Source: Chlorogloeopsis sp038404745
GTDB lineage: Bacteria > Cyanobacteriota > Cyanobacteriia > Cyanobacteriales > Nostocaceae
Direction: 5' to 3'
Length of the DNA stretch: 64,000 bases
NCBI RefSeq assembly: GCF_038404745.2
Contig: NZ_JAYKTT020000081.1
Span: 62,001 to 126,000, forward strand
The translations under genes were made by a program, and so were the position numbers. Of this stretch, positions 34,564 through 43,246 are shown piece by piece; the stretch's first letter is position 1; every line of letters begins with the position of its first letter. Below the pieces are notes generated by a model, which saw only the letters and a list, made by a program, of their open reading frames with translations, searched no databases and had not been told where the DNA came from.

Positions 34564-35460
34564 CTACTCAGCAACAACTAAAGTTAAACCTTCACGAGCA
34601 ATTAAACTTGCCGCAAAAGCAGATTTAATTTCCGTTTGGATGCGATCAAGAAAATCATCATGATCATCTGGGTGATGATGAGATATGACTAGTTGTTTAA
34701 CACCAGATACATGAGCCAAATCTACAGCAGTTTGCCAATGAGAATCACGATCCGTTCTGTAAAATTTTTGGGGAGTAGTGGGATTGGCAATCAGTAAATC
34801 AACTTCTTTAGTAAGCTGATGAATGTATTTTTGCTCCACTTCATTAGTATTGTCATGTAAATCCGTTATGTAGGCAACGCTATAATTTTGCCAGTCAACT
34901 CTATATCCAATAGACTTTTGAGTTTGATTAATTAATGCTGTTGTTACTGTGATATCATCTATCTTTATAACTTTACCTGGCGTCAAATTATGGAATTGCA
35001 ATTCAGACTGCATTTCCTGCAAAGGGTAAGGAAAATGTGGCAGTAGCATTTGATCGCACAAACATTGCTTAATCGAGGCTCCATTTGAGGCAGCAATCCC
35101 GTAAATATGAAAGCTATTTTCTGGGATAAATGCCGGGCCGAAAAATGGAAATCCTTGAATACGATTGGATTGGGAGTTGGTAAAAAATAAATGTGCTTGT
35201 AAAGGTTGTTTTAGTTCTAGCCAACTTTTACCTAGAATGCGTAAACCAGTACCTCCATCAAAAACCAAACGCTTATTAGCCACCTGCATCTCAACACAGG
35301 CAGTATTACCACCGTAAAGGTTGGTTTTGTTGCTTGGAGAAGCGATTAAACCCCTTACACCCCAAAATTGCACTATAAATTTTTTAACTTGGTTGGAAAT
35401 AGATCGAGTTTGTTTTTCACTTAAGTGTTTATCTGGAGGCGAAAGCTTAAAATTTGACAT
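34564..35460 (-). CDS. Metallo-beta-lactamase-fold protein with lost metal motif
   Basis: A 298-residue protein of the MBL fold. The N-terminal FWGVRGLIASPSNKTNLYGG and the following NTACVEMQ (about 32-60) match the PhnP/ElaC-like group, and LVFDGGTGLRILG is present. The expected HxHxDH metal motif before IQGFPFF is replaced by FFTNSQSNRIQGFPFF (about 92-107), so all its ligands are missing. The later AYITDLHD and ISHHHPDDHDD regions remain. Hydrolase activity is therefore doubtful; a structural or binding role is possible. It is 14 bases upstream of nothing but downstream of panD on the same strand (gap 14 bases), suggesting co-transcription with panD. Confidence 0.75.
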   Translation of the reverse strand: MSNFKLSPPDKHLSEKQTRSISNQVKKFIVQFWGVRGLIASPSNKTNLYGGNTACVEMQVANKRLVFDGGTGLRILGKSWLELKQPLQAHLFFTNSQSNRIQGFPFFGPAFIPENSFHIYGIAASNGASIKQCLCDQMLLPHFPYPLQEMQSELQFHNLTPGKVIKIDDITVTTALINQTQKSIGYRVDWQNYSVAYITDLHDNTNEVEQKYIHQLTKEVDLLIANPTTPQKFYRTDRDSHWQTAVDLAHVSGVKQLVISHHHPDDHDDFLDRIQTEIKSAFAASLIAREGLTLVVAE

Positions 35461-35474
35461 TATTTTTCTGGTTG

Positions 35475-35858
35475 CTACGTCTTTTTGAGCAGCTCATCAT
35501 AACGCCGAATCTCTAAAATCTGATTCTGCTCGTCTACGATGACAACAGTCGGAGAGTAATTTTTTAACTCTTCCAAACTTAACTGCCCGTAAGTCATTAT
35601 AATCAGGCGATCGCCAGTAATGCCTAGACGTGCAGCAGCTCCATTTAATTCAATCGCTCCGGAGTAGGCTAGAGCTGGGATTGCATAAGTAATGAAACGC
35701 TGTCCATTGGTAATATTTACTACTTGTACTTGTTCGTAGGGTAATATGCCAACTTTATCCATCAGCATTTGATCTATACTGATGCTACCCACGTAGTTGA
35801 TATTAGCTCCGGTAAGAGTGCAGTTATGAATTTTTGCCAAAAGAAGCGTGCGCTGCAT
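35475..35858 (-). CDS. panD: Aspartate 1-decarboxylase
   Basis: A 127-residue pyruvoyl enzyme that makes beta-alanine from aspartate for pantothenate and CoA. The ATG at 35858 (MQRTLLLAKIHNC) is chosen because it places the self-cleavage pair Gly24-Ser25 in YVGSISID exactly at the family position, and AGGA lies 9 bases upstream. A longer frame from 35921 is rejected. Other motifs: K9 region LLLAKIH, and NGAAARLGITGDRLIIMTYG. It is closely followed by the MBL-fold gene. Confidence 0.93.
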   Translation of the reverse strand: MQRTLLLAKIHNCTLTGANINYVGSISIDQMLMDKVGILPYEQVQVVNITNGQRFITYAIPALAYSGAIELNGAAARLGITGDRLIIMTYGQLSLEELKNYSPTVVIVDEQNQILEIRRYDELLKKT

Positions 35859-36494
35859 TATTGAGATTCCTGTGGAATAGAGGATATTAAAAAAACATAT
35901 AAGTTTGTAAATGCCCGTCAAAAGAGGGCTTCCCAGAAAATATCATTAAGGATGAACTCAACAATATTTGCTGAAAACATCTAGTATCCATCTGGGAAAA
36001 AATAAAGGCATAGCACCCTGAACTCAAACTTGAGTTCATTTTATAGATTTGTTTCAGCTTAACTTAAGGTAACCAATCCTTGCAGGCGTCTGCATTCTTG
36101 ATCATGTAACCCTCATATTATTTGAGCTACTGGTGGGAAGAATAAATCATCTGGTTTCAGACAAACTTGGCTGGTTCTTAGCTAAGTAGCCGTGATGAAC
36201 TGCGTACAGAAGAGGATAGGGAGAGGAAGAGATTAGGGAGATAGGGAAGATGGAGAAGAATTTACTCTTACACTTCCTCAACTTCCTCACCTCCCTCAAC
36301 TCCTTCTCCTAATTTCCTTCTGCCTACCTACGCTCTTGCGCGCAGCGACTTGGTGCAAGTAGCCGTACCTACCCTACCCTGCGGGAACCCCTTTCGGGGA
36401 ACGGGAACAGCTTCGCTGAACGGAAGCCGCTAGCTAACGCAACGCCTGACGGCGAACGCGTCTACCGCGTCTACTGCTCTCTGCCCTCTGCCTT
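35859..36494. other. Long gap upstream of panD
   Basis: About 636 bases between panD and the end of ppa. The part 36210-36310 contains GGGAGAGGAAGAG-like purine-rich low-complexity sequence with complementary CTTCCTCACCTCCCTC. The rest is the family C repeat at 36319-36494. No gene is supported. Confidence 0.5.
36319..36494. repeat. GC-rich dispersed repeat (family C), copy 2
   Basis: Contains CTACGCTCTTGCGCGCAGCG, ACCCTGCGGGAACCCC, GGAACGGGAACAGC, TGAACGGAAGCCGC and CGAACGCGTCTACCGCGTC. It is a close relative of the copy at 34416 and reaches the ppa stop codon. Confidence 0.7.
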
Positions 36495-37004
36495 TTATCT
36501 ATAAGCTTTGATACATTTTTCAACTAAAGGCATCACCCGATCCACATCTTGCCAGCCAAGGATTTCCGTTACTTTTTTCTCAAGATTTTTATATGTACGG
36601 AAAAACTCAGCAATCTCTTCCAATCGGTGAGGAGCTACATCTTTGAGAGATTTGACATGGGCGTAACGAGGATCTTTGTCAGGAACACAAAGAATTTTCT
36701 CATCGCGATCGCCACCATCTATCATCTCTAACATCCCAATTGGCCGTGCAGCAATTATACAGCCTGGAAAAGTAGGTTCGTCCATTAATACCATACCATC
36801 CAATGGATCGCCGTCATCAGCCAAAGTGTTGGGAACAAATCCATAGTCATATGGATATTGTACTGATGAATAAAGCACTCGATCTAGAGCAAAAGCTTGT
36901 AGCTCTTTATCAAATTCGTATTTATTTTTGCTCCCGCCTGAAATTTCAATCAGAACGTTAATCAAACCCGGTTTAGGTTGGGCAGGAATACGCGATAAGT
37001 CCAC
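36495..37004 (-). CDS. ppa: Inorganic pyrophosphatase
   Basis: A 169-residue family I soluble pyrophosphatase that splits pyrophosphate to two phosphates in the cytoplasm. The family signature is DDGDPLDGMVL (about 64-74) with the metal-binding Asp residues; YPYDYGFVPNTL precedes it and DKDPRYAHVKSLKDV follows. It starts at GTG (MDLSRIPAQPKPG) with AGGAG upstream. Length is typical of bacterial enzymes. Confidence 0.94.
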   Translation of the reverse strand: MDLSRIPAQPKPGLINVLIEISGGSKNKYEFDKELQAFALDRVLYSSVQYPYDYGFVPNTLADDGDPLDGMVLMDEPTFPGCIIAARPIGMLEMIDGGDRDEKILCVPDKDPRYAHVKSLKDVAPHRLEEIAEFFRTYKNLEKKVTEILGWQDVDRVMPLVEKCIKAYR

Positions 37005-37139
37005 AACAACACTCCTGAGTTAACAGCGAAACATCACGAGAGCCACAATCTTTGGCTCCCCGTGTAGAATTTTAGGGCCAATAGGTACACATCCCCAAAA
37101 AAATCCGTCTGGGTTGAGAAAGAGTATCTAAACAAATAG

Positions 37140-37173
37140 AAAATGGTGAGAAGAACAGGCTCCTCACCATTTT
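37140..37173. terminator. Bidirectional intrinsic terminator
   Basis: AAAATGGTGAG (37140-37150) and CTCACCATTTT (37163-37173) form a perfect 11-pair stem, followed by CATTTTT on the plus strand. It lies between the small membrane protein gene and ppa and could end transcripts of the former. The rest of the gap 37005-37463 shows no supported gene. Confidence 0.65.
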
Positions 37174-37463
37174 CATTTTTGCTTTGACGGTTTTTTCTTT
37201 AGTTAGTAATTACAAAGCCTTAGGCTTTATATAGATGCTATTGGTTCAGGCAACTGAGAAACTTGTTAGAGTTTTTCCTGTTTGGTACTGAAGGAGGGTT
37301 ATCTATCCATCGGATCGCTGAGTTTAGAACAACACAAAACAGATTCAAAAATTTTTCCCTAAAGCATATCCACTCTCATCAACTTCTGAAACTTACAATC
37401 TTTTTTCTTACTTCAGAGTTATGTCTAGTGGTAGAATTGCATTGCCAATTCATAATCTATTCT

Positions 37464-37646
37464 TTACTTCTTTTTAATGTTATGGACAAGGGGTGCTTGG
37501 TTATTCGGAACATTGTTTGAAGAGAAATTTGCAATCACAAACAAGGGTATGGTTAAGGTTAATAAGGCGATCGCTGTTCCTGCAATGTCTGCCAAACGAT
37601 GTGGATAAGGGTCTGTTGAATTGGCAGACTGACTGTTTGAGTCCAT
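37464..37646 (-). CDS. Small single-span membrane protein
   Basis: A 60-residue protein with a polar N-terminus containing DPYPHRLADIAG (about 12-23), one membrane segment (about 24-43: TAIALLTLTIPLFVIANF), and a short polar C-terminus. From memory, similar short proteins with the DPYPHRLADI motif are common in cyanobacteria, but no function is known to me. It starts at an ATG with a weak ribosome site. The alternative overlapping frame on the plus strand has no features. Confidence 0.6.
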   Translation of the reverse strand: MDSNSQSANSTDPYPHRLADIAGTAIALLTLTIPLFVIANFSSNNVPNNQAPLVHNIKKK

Positions 37647-38358
37647 AAAAAATCAATTTGATTACATTCTGTTGTAGTTGGCTCTATAGTCAAGAGCTTA
37701 TCTACCATTTTAGCTATTTTTTAACAGTAAATTTTCTAATAGTCAAGGATGAGAACCACTTTGACAACTGTCCCTACTATTTTTGATTACTGCAACTTTT
37801 GATACTAATTTATTTCAAATCTCATGTTTATACTTTTTAGCCTCTGCTATAAAAGCAGTCTAGGAAAGCTTTTTATCTATAAATCTATACCGAGAAAATA
37901 CAGATATAAGTACCGTATCTAATGATAAAATCAGTGATTATACTCAATAATAATTGGTAATTAGAAGAGTAAAAAACATATGAATATGTGTTATTTTTTA
38001 ATTTGTCATCTATAGCAAGGTAGATAAAAACTAATTTTTTAAATATGGCAGTTGCCGGATAGATTAGGACAATGCCTAATCATCAAATAAGGACATTAAG
38101 TGGCTTTCAAGCCTGTTCCCCGCTCCCTGCTTACTAGCTAGCTCAAACTAAAAAAACCGCCGCTAGTAGAGTAGGGCGGTCTGGTTAAGCAATCGGAGGG
38201 TATTTAAAGCTTACTCTGCTAATTTTGAAATTGTTGTAGCGGAGTTTGCACTTGTTAATAGCTTGCCCTGTTTTTATCTGATTAACACATGAGAGTTGGG
38301 TGCAGATGATAAATTTTTTGAATTTTCATATTTCTTACTCAAGATAGGCTGGAGGCAA
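37647..38358. other. Long AT-rich gap with a minus-strand terminator
   Basis: About 710 bases without a supported gene. The only clear feature is the hairpin at 38156-38180. The rest is AT-rich. Confidence 0.45.
38156..38180 (-). terminator. Intrinsic terminator downstream of the DUF362 gene
   Basis: On the minus strand ACCGCC pairs with GGCGGT, followed directly by TTTTTTT. This is a classic Rho-independent signal for transcripts coming from the DUF362 gene, leaving a 3' leader of about 180 bases. Confidence 0.75.
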
Positions 38359-39336
38359 TTAACGTCTGCCATAGGCGCTCATGGGTTCCTTAATAAATCT
38401 AATGTAAAGATGTTTGAATGTAGATTTAATCACGCGAGGCATACCAAAATCGATAGGAACTAACTTGTCTGGTAACCGCCAATCATTTATCTGGAGCAAG
38501 TCAGGATGTAAATGAGGATAATAAATAGCATCTAATTCTGGACAAACTCCCAAACGCATAGATGCGGCAATAGTAGGCACTTGGGCAGGTGGAACATTAA
38601 GTATTTCTACTATTGCTCTGTCTAGAGCAAATACATCTGCTGATGCTCCTAAAATTCCCAATGAACGTGGCTCACCACCGCTTGGGCCATTACCTTCATG
38701 ACCGATGATACCATCTAGTATGGTTAAGTTAGGATTAACTGCCCTTGCGGTTTCTACCAACATTTCCCCAAATCTGTTGATATCTTTTCCGGCTTCCATA
38801 TGCCACCAGGCTTTCATTTTGCCAGGAACACAACCAAAAAGGTTTTTAACTCCTAAAGTTAGCGTCAGTTGGACGTGAGATTTGACTTTAGGTAAATTAA
38901 TCACTACATCTGCCTCGATCGCCTCTTTAGACAACAGCAGATGATTAAAGTTTGCGCTGATGGTTTGGTAACGCTTTCCTTGGAAATCAATGATTGGAAG
39001 GTTGAGTTCTTCTATAATTGGCAGATAGCCATTTGCTAGTGCTACTCCCCTAGCGCTACCAAAAGCCGGACTATCGCCCAAAAATGGCTGCCCTCCAGCC
39101 TCTATTACCATCTGTGCCACTACATAAACTAATTCTGGACGGGTGGTACACTCTTGATCAGGACGCGCTCCTGTAAGCAAATTGGGTTTAAGTAAAACGC
39201 GATCACCACTTTTAACAAACGCTCCTATTCCCCCAAAAGGTTCTAGTAGCGTTTGGATTGACTCCCTTAAAATATCTAGTTCGTAGGAATTAGCCCGAAT
39301 TAAGCTGACAGAGGGTGTTTGAGATTGCATTGACAC
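38359..39336 (-). CDS. DUF362 domain protein
   Basis: A 325-residue soluble protein (319-325 by start choice: GTG at 39336 or ATG at 39330). The DUF362 pattern is clear: SGDRVLLKPNLLTGARPDQE (about 42-61), then VINLPKVKSHVQLTLTLGVK (about 145-164) and LFGCVPGKMK. Members often carry ferredoxin domains; this one has no Cys cluster, so it is the domain alone. The biochemical function is not established. The neighbours give no clue. Confidence 0.78.
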   Translation of the reverse strand: MSMQSQTPSVSLIRANSYELDILRESIQTLLEPFGGIGAFVKSGDRVLLKPNLLTGARPDQECTTRPELVYVVAQMVIEAGGQPFLGDSPAFGSARGVALANGYLPIIEELNLPIIDFQGKRYQTISANFNHLLLSKEAIEADVVINLPKVKSHVQLTLTLGVKNLFGCVPGKMKAWWHMEAGKDINRFGEMLVETARAVNPNLTILDGIIGHEGNGPSGGEPRSLGILGASADVFALDRAIVEILNVPPAQVPTIAASMRLGVCPELDAIYYPHLHPDLLQINDWRLPDKLVPIDFGMPRVIKSTFKHLYIRFIKEPMSAYGRR

Positions 39337-39379
39337 TGTTTCACATCTAGGGTTTTTATCACTTTAACTGTTAGTGAGT

Positions 39380-39660
39380 TATTAGGGGAGGCAGCGCGTT
39401 GCGGAGCCAGTGCGGTGAAGCAGCCCCCGTCTTGGCGGTTTCCGGCGTTCGCGTAGCGTCTCCGAAGGAGTTTGGGGGACTGCTGTACGCCGGAGGCGTT
39501 CCCACAGGGTACCCGAAGGGTGGACGGGTTCCCCGGCATAAAGGAGCCAGTGCGTTGCGCGGGTTCCCCGCGTTGTAGCACCTGGCGTCAACTGGCGTCG
39601 GGTTCCCCCGGTTGTAGCGACTGCCGTGCGGGTTTTGCTGATAATCTTCCCGTTCAAACA
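39380..39660. repeat. GC-rich repeat block upstream of the DUF362 gene
   Basis: A sharply GC-rich island of about 280 bases in an AT-rich gap. It holds GCGTTCGCGTAGCGTCTCC, GCCAGTGCGTTGCGCGGGTT and repeated GGGTTCCCC and GGAGCCAGTGCG units. The direct repeat GGAGCCAGTGCG occurs at 39396 and 39542. It looks like a composite of short palindromic cyanobacterial repeats. Frames through it are not credible genes. Confidence 0.65.
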
Positions 39661-39673
39661 GATAATTTATCTT

Positions 39674-39720
39674 TTAAACCCGCCCGTACAGTAGTTAGTG
39701 GTGAATTTCTAACTACTATT
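39674..39720. repeat. Family D repeat, copy 2
   Basis: AAACCCGCCCGTACAGTAG followed by TTAGTGGTGAATTTC matches the block at 28339-28375. Confidence 0.6.
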
Positions 39721-39738
39721 TACGTTCCGCTTCTCAAC

Positions 39739-41154
39739 TTAGCTCAAAGGTACGATCGCACTCATCTGCTGGAGATTTAGCACTTGAGCTAATTCTGTTT
39801 CACTCATCAATCCTTTTTCCAGTACTATTTGCCGCAAGGATTTGCCTGTTTCCAAAGATTCTTTTGCTACTGCTGCTGCATTTAAATAGCCGATGTGAGG
39901 ATTTAACGCCGTTACTAAAGCTAAACTTCCTTCTGCATAAGCCAAACAACGTTCTTTGTTGGCGGTAATTCCTTGTATACAACGTTCGGTAAGTGCAGCA
40001 ATGGTATTGCCGAGAATTTCGATACTGTGAATCAAGTTATAGGCAATCAAGGGCATCATCACATTTAGTTCTAATTGTCCTGCTTGTGCCGCTAATGCGA
40101 TCGCACTGTCGTAACCCATCACTTGAAAACAAACCATTGATGTCATTTCTGCCATGACTGGATTATACTTCCCTGGCATAATTGAGGAACCTGGTTGTAC
40201 TGGTGGTAGTTGAATTTCTTTTAAACCAGTTTTTGGCCCGGAATCCATTAATCGCAAATCGTGGGAGATTTTCACTAAATCTTGGGCTAAGTTACGCAAA
40301 GCTCCAGAAACATTTACAAATGGTGCCATACTTTGCATGGCTGCCATCAAGTGAGGTGCAGGTTCTAACGGACAATCAATCAACTCTGAAAGTACTCTTA
40401 CCACACGCGCGCGATACTGAGAATGGGTGTTCATTCCCGTACCTGCTGCACTTCCTCCCAAACCTAGCACCATCAAATCTCCACTGGCAGTATAAATTCG
40501 ATTTTGATGTTCGCTAAGGATGTATGCCCAAGCCCGAAAATTCTCGCCCAAACGTACTGGCACAGCGTCTTGCATATGAGTTCTGCCAGAACGAACAATT
40601 TCTTGAAATTCTTCTGCTTTCGCGAAAAGGGCTGCTATTGCCTTTTCTAAGGCAGGATGTAATGTTCTAGATAAAGCCAGTAAGCCACCAATGCGAATTG
40701 CCGTTGGAATCACATCGTTGGTAGACTGACCGTAGTTAACGTGGTCATTAGGACTAACGCGCTTGTAGTTTCCTTTTTCATCGCCGAGAATTTCTAATGC
40801 CCGATTTGCTAAGACTTCGTTGACATTCATGTGGTGGGAAGTACCAGCACCAGCTTGATAAACATCAACCACAAACTGATCGCGAAATTTTCCGGCTAAA
40901 ACTTCATCTGCTGCTTCGACTATGGCTTGGCTTGTCTGTTGGGAAATACAACCTAGTTCACCATTGACAATAGCTGTAGCTTTTTTGATTAAAACACAAG
41001 CATCTACGTAGGTAGACAAAGGTTTAAGGTCGCTAATTGGAAAGTTTTCTGTAGCTCGCAGTGTTTGGATGCCGTAATAAACACTACTATGAATTTGGCG
41101 ATCGCCCATTGAGTCGCGTTCTATTCTGTATTGATAATCTTTTTGTTGAGTCAT
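39739..41154 (-). CDS. aspA: Aspartate ammonia-lyase
   Basis: A 471-residue member of the fumarase/aspartase superfamily that converts aspartate reversibly to fumarate and ammonium. The superfamily signature is GSSIMPGKYNPV (about 319-330); standard enzymes have GKVNP, so Tyr replaces Val here. SGRTHMQDAVPVRLG (about 188-202) and GQSTNDVIPTAIR are further motifs. Homology to AspA is better than to FumC by the start MGDRQIHSSVYYGIQTLRAT, although the YNP change invites caution. Start at ATG; ribosome site weak. Length is typical. Confidence 0.85.
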   Translation of the reverse strand: MTQQKDYQYRIERDSMGDRQIHSSVYYGIQTLRATENFPISDLKPLSTYVDACVLIKKATAIVNGELGCISQQTSQAIVEAADEVLAGKFRDQFVVDVYQAGAGTSHHMNVNEVLANRALEILGDEKGNYKRVSPNDHVNYGQSTNDVIPTAIRIGGLLALSRTLHPALEKAIAALFAKAEEFQEIVRSGRTHMQDAVPVRLGENFRAWAYILSEHQNRIYTASGDLMVLGLGGSAAGTGMNTHSQYRARVVRVLSELIDCPLEPAPHLMAAMQSMAPFVNVSGALRNLAQDLVKISHDLRLMDSGPKTGLKEIQLPPVQPGSSIMPGKYNPVMAEMTSMVCFQVMGYDSAIALAAQAGQLELNVMMPLIAYNLIHSIEILGNTIAALTERCIQGITANKERCLAYAEGSLALVTALNPHIGYLNAAAVAKESLETGKSLRQIVLEKGLMSETELAQVLNLQQMSAIVPLS

Positions 41155-41378
41155 AAGGATTTAAATTGAGTTATTGTTGGTTGTTAATCTTTACTAATAA
41201 CCACTTTAAAGGCGTGTTTAACCGCAATCTTTATAAAATCACGGTAGTACATAATGTAAAACCATCCCTTAGAAACCAAGCCCTAGTTAGTTTATACGCA
41301 GCTGGATAGTATAAAAAACATATTTAGATTAGTTTATTTGCTGTATCGCTTTACAAATATCTAGTTTTTGAATTACTT

Positions 41379-41933
41379 ATGACTATACCTAATTGGATTA
41401 CTTTCTCCCGGCTTTTAGGGTTACCATTCTTGCTTTACGGTTTACATAACCCTACTCCAACAAGTAGGTGGGTGTGTTTAGCAATTTTTCTCGTTGCCGC
41501 TGGTACTGACTGGTTAGATGGCTACTTAGCGCGGAAACTGAACCAAGTTAGTGACTTGGGAAAATTTCTCGATCCCTTGGTAGATAAATTACTAGTACTC
41601 GCGCCACTTCTAGCTCTAATTGAACTAGGACAGATACCTGCTTGGGGAGTATTTTTGATCCTGGGGCGGGAACTCGCGATCGCTGGTTGGCGTGTCAGTC
41701 AAACTCAAATTAGTGGAGCGAATATTTGGGGCAAACTCAAAACAGTTAGTCAAATAATAGCGATCGCGCTTTTAATCGCACCTTTACCACAGGAATGGCA
41801 ATTGCCTTCTGTTGTTGCCTTCTGGATTTCTGTTGTACTTACACTAGTATCTGGGGCAATTTATCTGTTGCCGCAAACAAATAGTGGCAGTGTCTCAGAT
41901 CATAAATTAGACGTTAAACAAGAAAAAAATTAA
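41379..41933 (+). CDS. pgsA: CDP-diacylglycerol-glycerol-3-phosphate 3-phosphatidyltransferase
   Basis: A 184-residue membrane enzyme that makes phosphatidylglycerol phosphate, the precursor of phosphatidylglycerol, essential for thylakoids. The CDP-alcohol phosphotransferase signature D-G-x2-A-R-x8-G-x3-D-x3-D is present in DWLDGYLARKLNQVSDLG followed by KFLDPLVDK (about 45-73). About five membrane segments. Length is typical for PgsA. Confidence 0.92.
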   Translation: MTIPNWITFSRLLGLPFLLYGLHNPTPTSRWVCLAIFLVAAGTDWLDGYLARKLNQVSDLGKFLDPLVDKLLVLAPLLALIELGQIPAWGVFLILGRELAIAGWRVSQTQISGANIWGKLKTVSQIIAIALLIAPLPQEWQLPSVVAFWISVVLTLVSGAIYLLPQTNSGSVSDHKLDVKQEKN

Positions 41934-41935
41934 TC

Positions 41936-42032
41936 TATAGGAATCATATTTGATTTTTGAAAAACACGTAGGGTGTGTTGTCGCGAAGCACAACGCACTG
42001 TTTTCAACGGTTGGGTGCGTTAGACTTAATTT
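41936..42032. repeat. Dispersed intergenic repeat family A, copy 3
   Basis: CTATAGGAATCATATTTG, then TTTTTGAAAAACACGTAGGG and TGTGTTGTCGCGAAGCACAACGC. The first 40 bases are nearly identical to the inverted end of the copy at 3676-3833. Confidence 0.7.
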
Positions 42033-42073
42033 TTCAGTAATCAAACCGGATTACTATATGAGAGCTTAATAGC

Positions 42074-42100
42074 TCCCCGACTTTTTTAAAAAGTTAGGGA
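42074..42100. terminator. Convergent terminator between pgsA and galE
   Basis: TCCCCGACTTTTT and AAAAAGTTAGGGA form a near-perfect inverted repeat located 15 bases after the galE stop (minus strand). It can serve both convergent genes. Confidence 0.6.
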
Positions 42101-42114
42101 TCTGAACATTTGAC

Positions 42115-43119
42115 TTAGTCACCAGGGTAAATCCCGATCAAACCTTCTTTGCGCTTTTCCCAAGCTAGGGTTGTATAAACAATTTGATCTAGGTCATTAT
42201 ATTTAGGTTGCCAACCCAAAACTTTGCGGATTTGCTCGGCACAAGCCATTACGCAAGCTGGATCGCCAGGGCGGCGATCGCTTTCAACCACTGGAAAATC
42301 CACCCCGGAAATTGCTTTCACCCGTTCAATAACTTGCCGTACACTGTAGCCTTGCCCATAACCGCAGTTGAGAATTTGACTTTCCCCATCTTGCTCTAGA
42401 TAGCCTAATGCATCTAAGTGTGCAGCTGCTAAATCTTCGACATGGATATAGTCTCGGATTCCTGTTCCATCTGGTGTAGGAAAATCAGTACCAAAAATCC
42501 GCATTTCTGGCTTGCGCTTGAGTGCCGCATCACAAGCTGCTCTAATTAAATGAGTTGCATTTGGTGACATTTGCCCCAATCTTCCTCCCGGCTCTGCTCC
42601 TGCGACATTGAAGTAACGAAGAATGACATAACGTAGAGAAGATGCTTTTGCATAGTCCTGAATCAGCCATTCGCTCATTAGCTTTGAGCGCCCGTAGGGA
42701 TTAATCGGCAAAGTTGGGGTAGACTCAGTCACAGGATTTTCTTGGGCTTCTCCATAAACTGCTGCCGTGCTAGAAAAAATAAATTGGTTGATGCCCATTA
42801 CACTACAGCAACGAAGCAAGTTCAGAGTATTGCGGGTGTTGTTAGCGTAGTAGTCAAGGGGACGAGCAACAGATTCTGGCACAATCAAACTGGCAGCAAA
42901 GTGTAGTACTGCACTAAATTCATGTTGGGCTAGTATCTGGTAGAGTTTGTCTACATCTGCTAAATCGCCGATCATCAACTCACCATGTAGTACTGACTTT
43001 GGTGAACCAGTTGAACAATTGTCAAACACCACCACGTCGTAACCTGCCTCGCCAAGCTGACGGACAACATGGGAGCCAATGTAACCTGCTCCACCAGTGA
43101 CTAACACCTTTTTTTTCAT
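42115..43119 (-). CDS. galE: UDP-glucose 4-epimerase
   Basis: A 334-residue extended short-chain dehydrogenase that interconverts UDP-glucose and UDP-galactose. NAD-binding motif GGAGYIGSHVVRQL (about 8-21), catalytic Ser in SSTAAVYG and Tyr-Lys in NPYGRSKLMSE (about 141-151), and RYFNVAGAEPGGRLGQ. It should supply UDP-galactose for the polysaccharide locus that begins just upstream on the same strand. Length is typical. Confidence 0.93.
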   Translation of the reverse strand: MKKKVLVTGGAGYIGSHVVRQLGEAGYDVVVFDNCSTGSPKSVLHGELMIGDLADVDKLYQILAQHEFSAVLHFAASLIVPESVARPLDYYANNTRNTLNLLRCCSVMGINQFIFSSTAAVYGEAQENPVTESTPTLPINPYGRSKLMSEWLIQDYAKASSLRYVILRYFNVAGAEPGGRLGQMSPNATHLIRAACDAALKRKPEMRIFGTDFPTPDGTGIRDYIHVEDLAAAHLDALGYLEQDGESQILNCGYGQGYSVRQVIERVKAISGVDFPVVESDRRPGDPACVMACAEQIRKVLGWQPKYNDLDQIVYTTLAWEKRKEGLIGIYPGD

Positions 43120-43246
43120 CTATCTTTGCCCAACAAAATTATTCGGATGGTTTGATCGGCGATCGCTACATCTTCAGCAATTTAAATTAGAAATACAAAG
43201 CTAATTTTTCGTGAGCATCCTTATACAGATACATCATCAGAATACA

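Noticed and set aside
37263..37520. 85-codon plus-strand frame opposite the small membrane protein
   Set aside because: Lacks features; the minus-strand frame has a conserved-looking motif and one clear membrane segment.
39382..39780. Three overlapping frames of 90-100 codons in the GC-rich block
   Set aside because: They run through repetitive palindromic DNA with Arg/Gly/Pro-rich nonsense and no homology-like motif.
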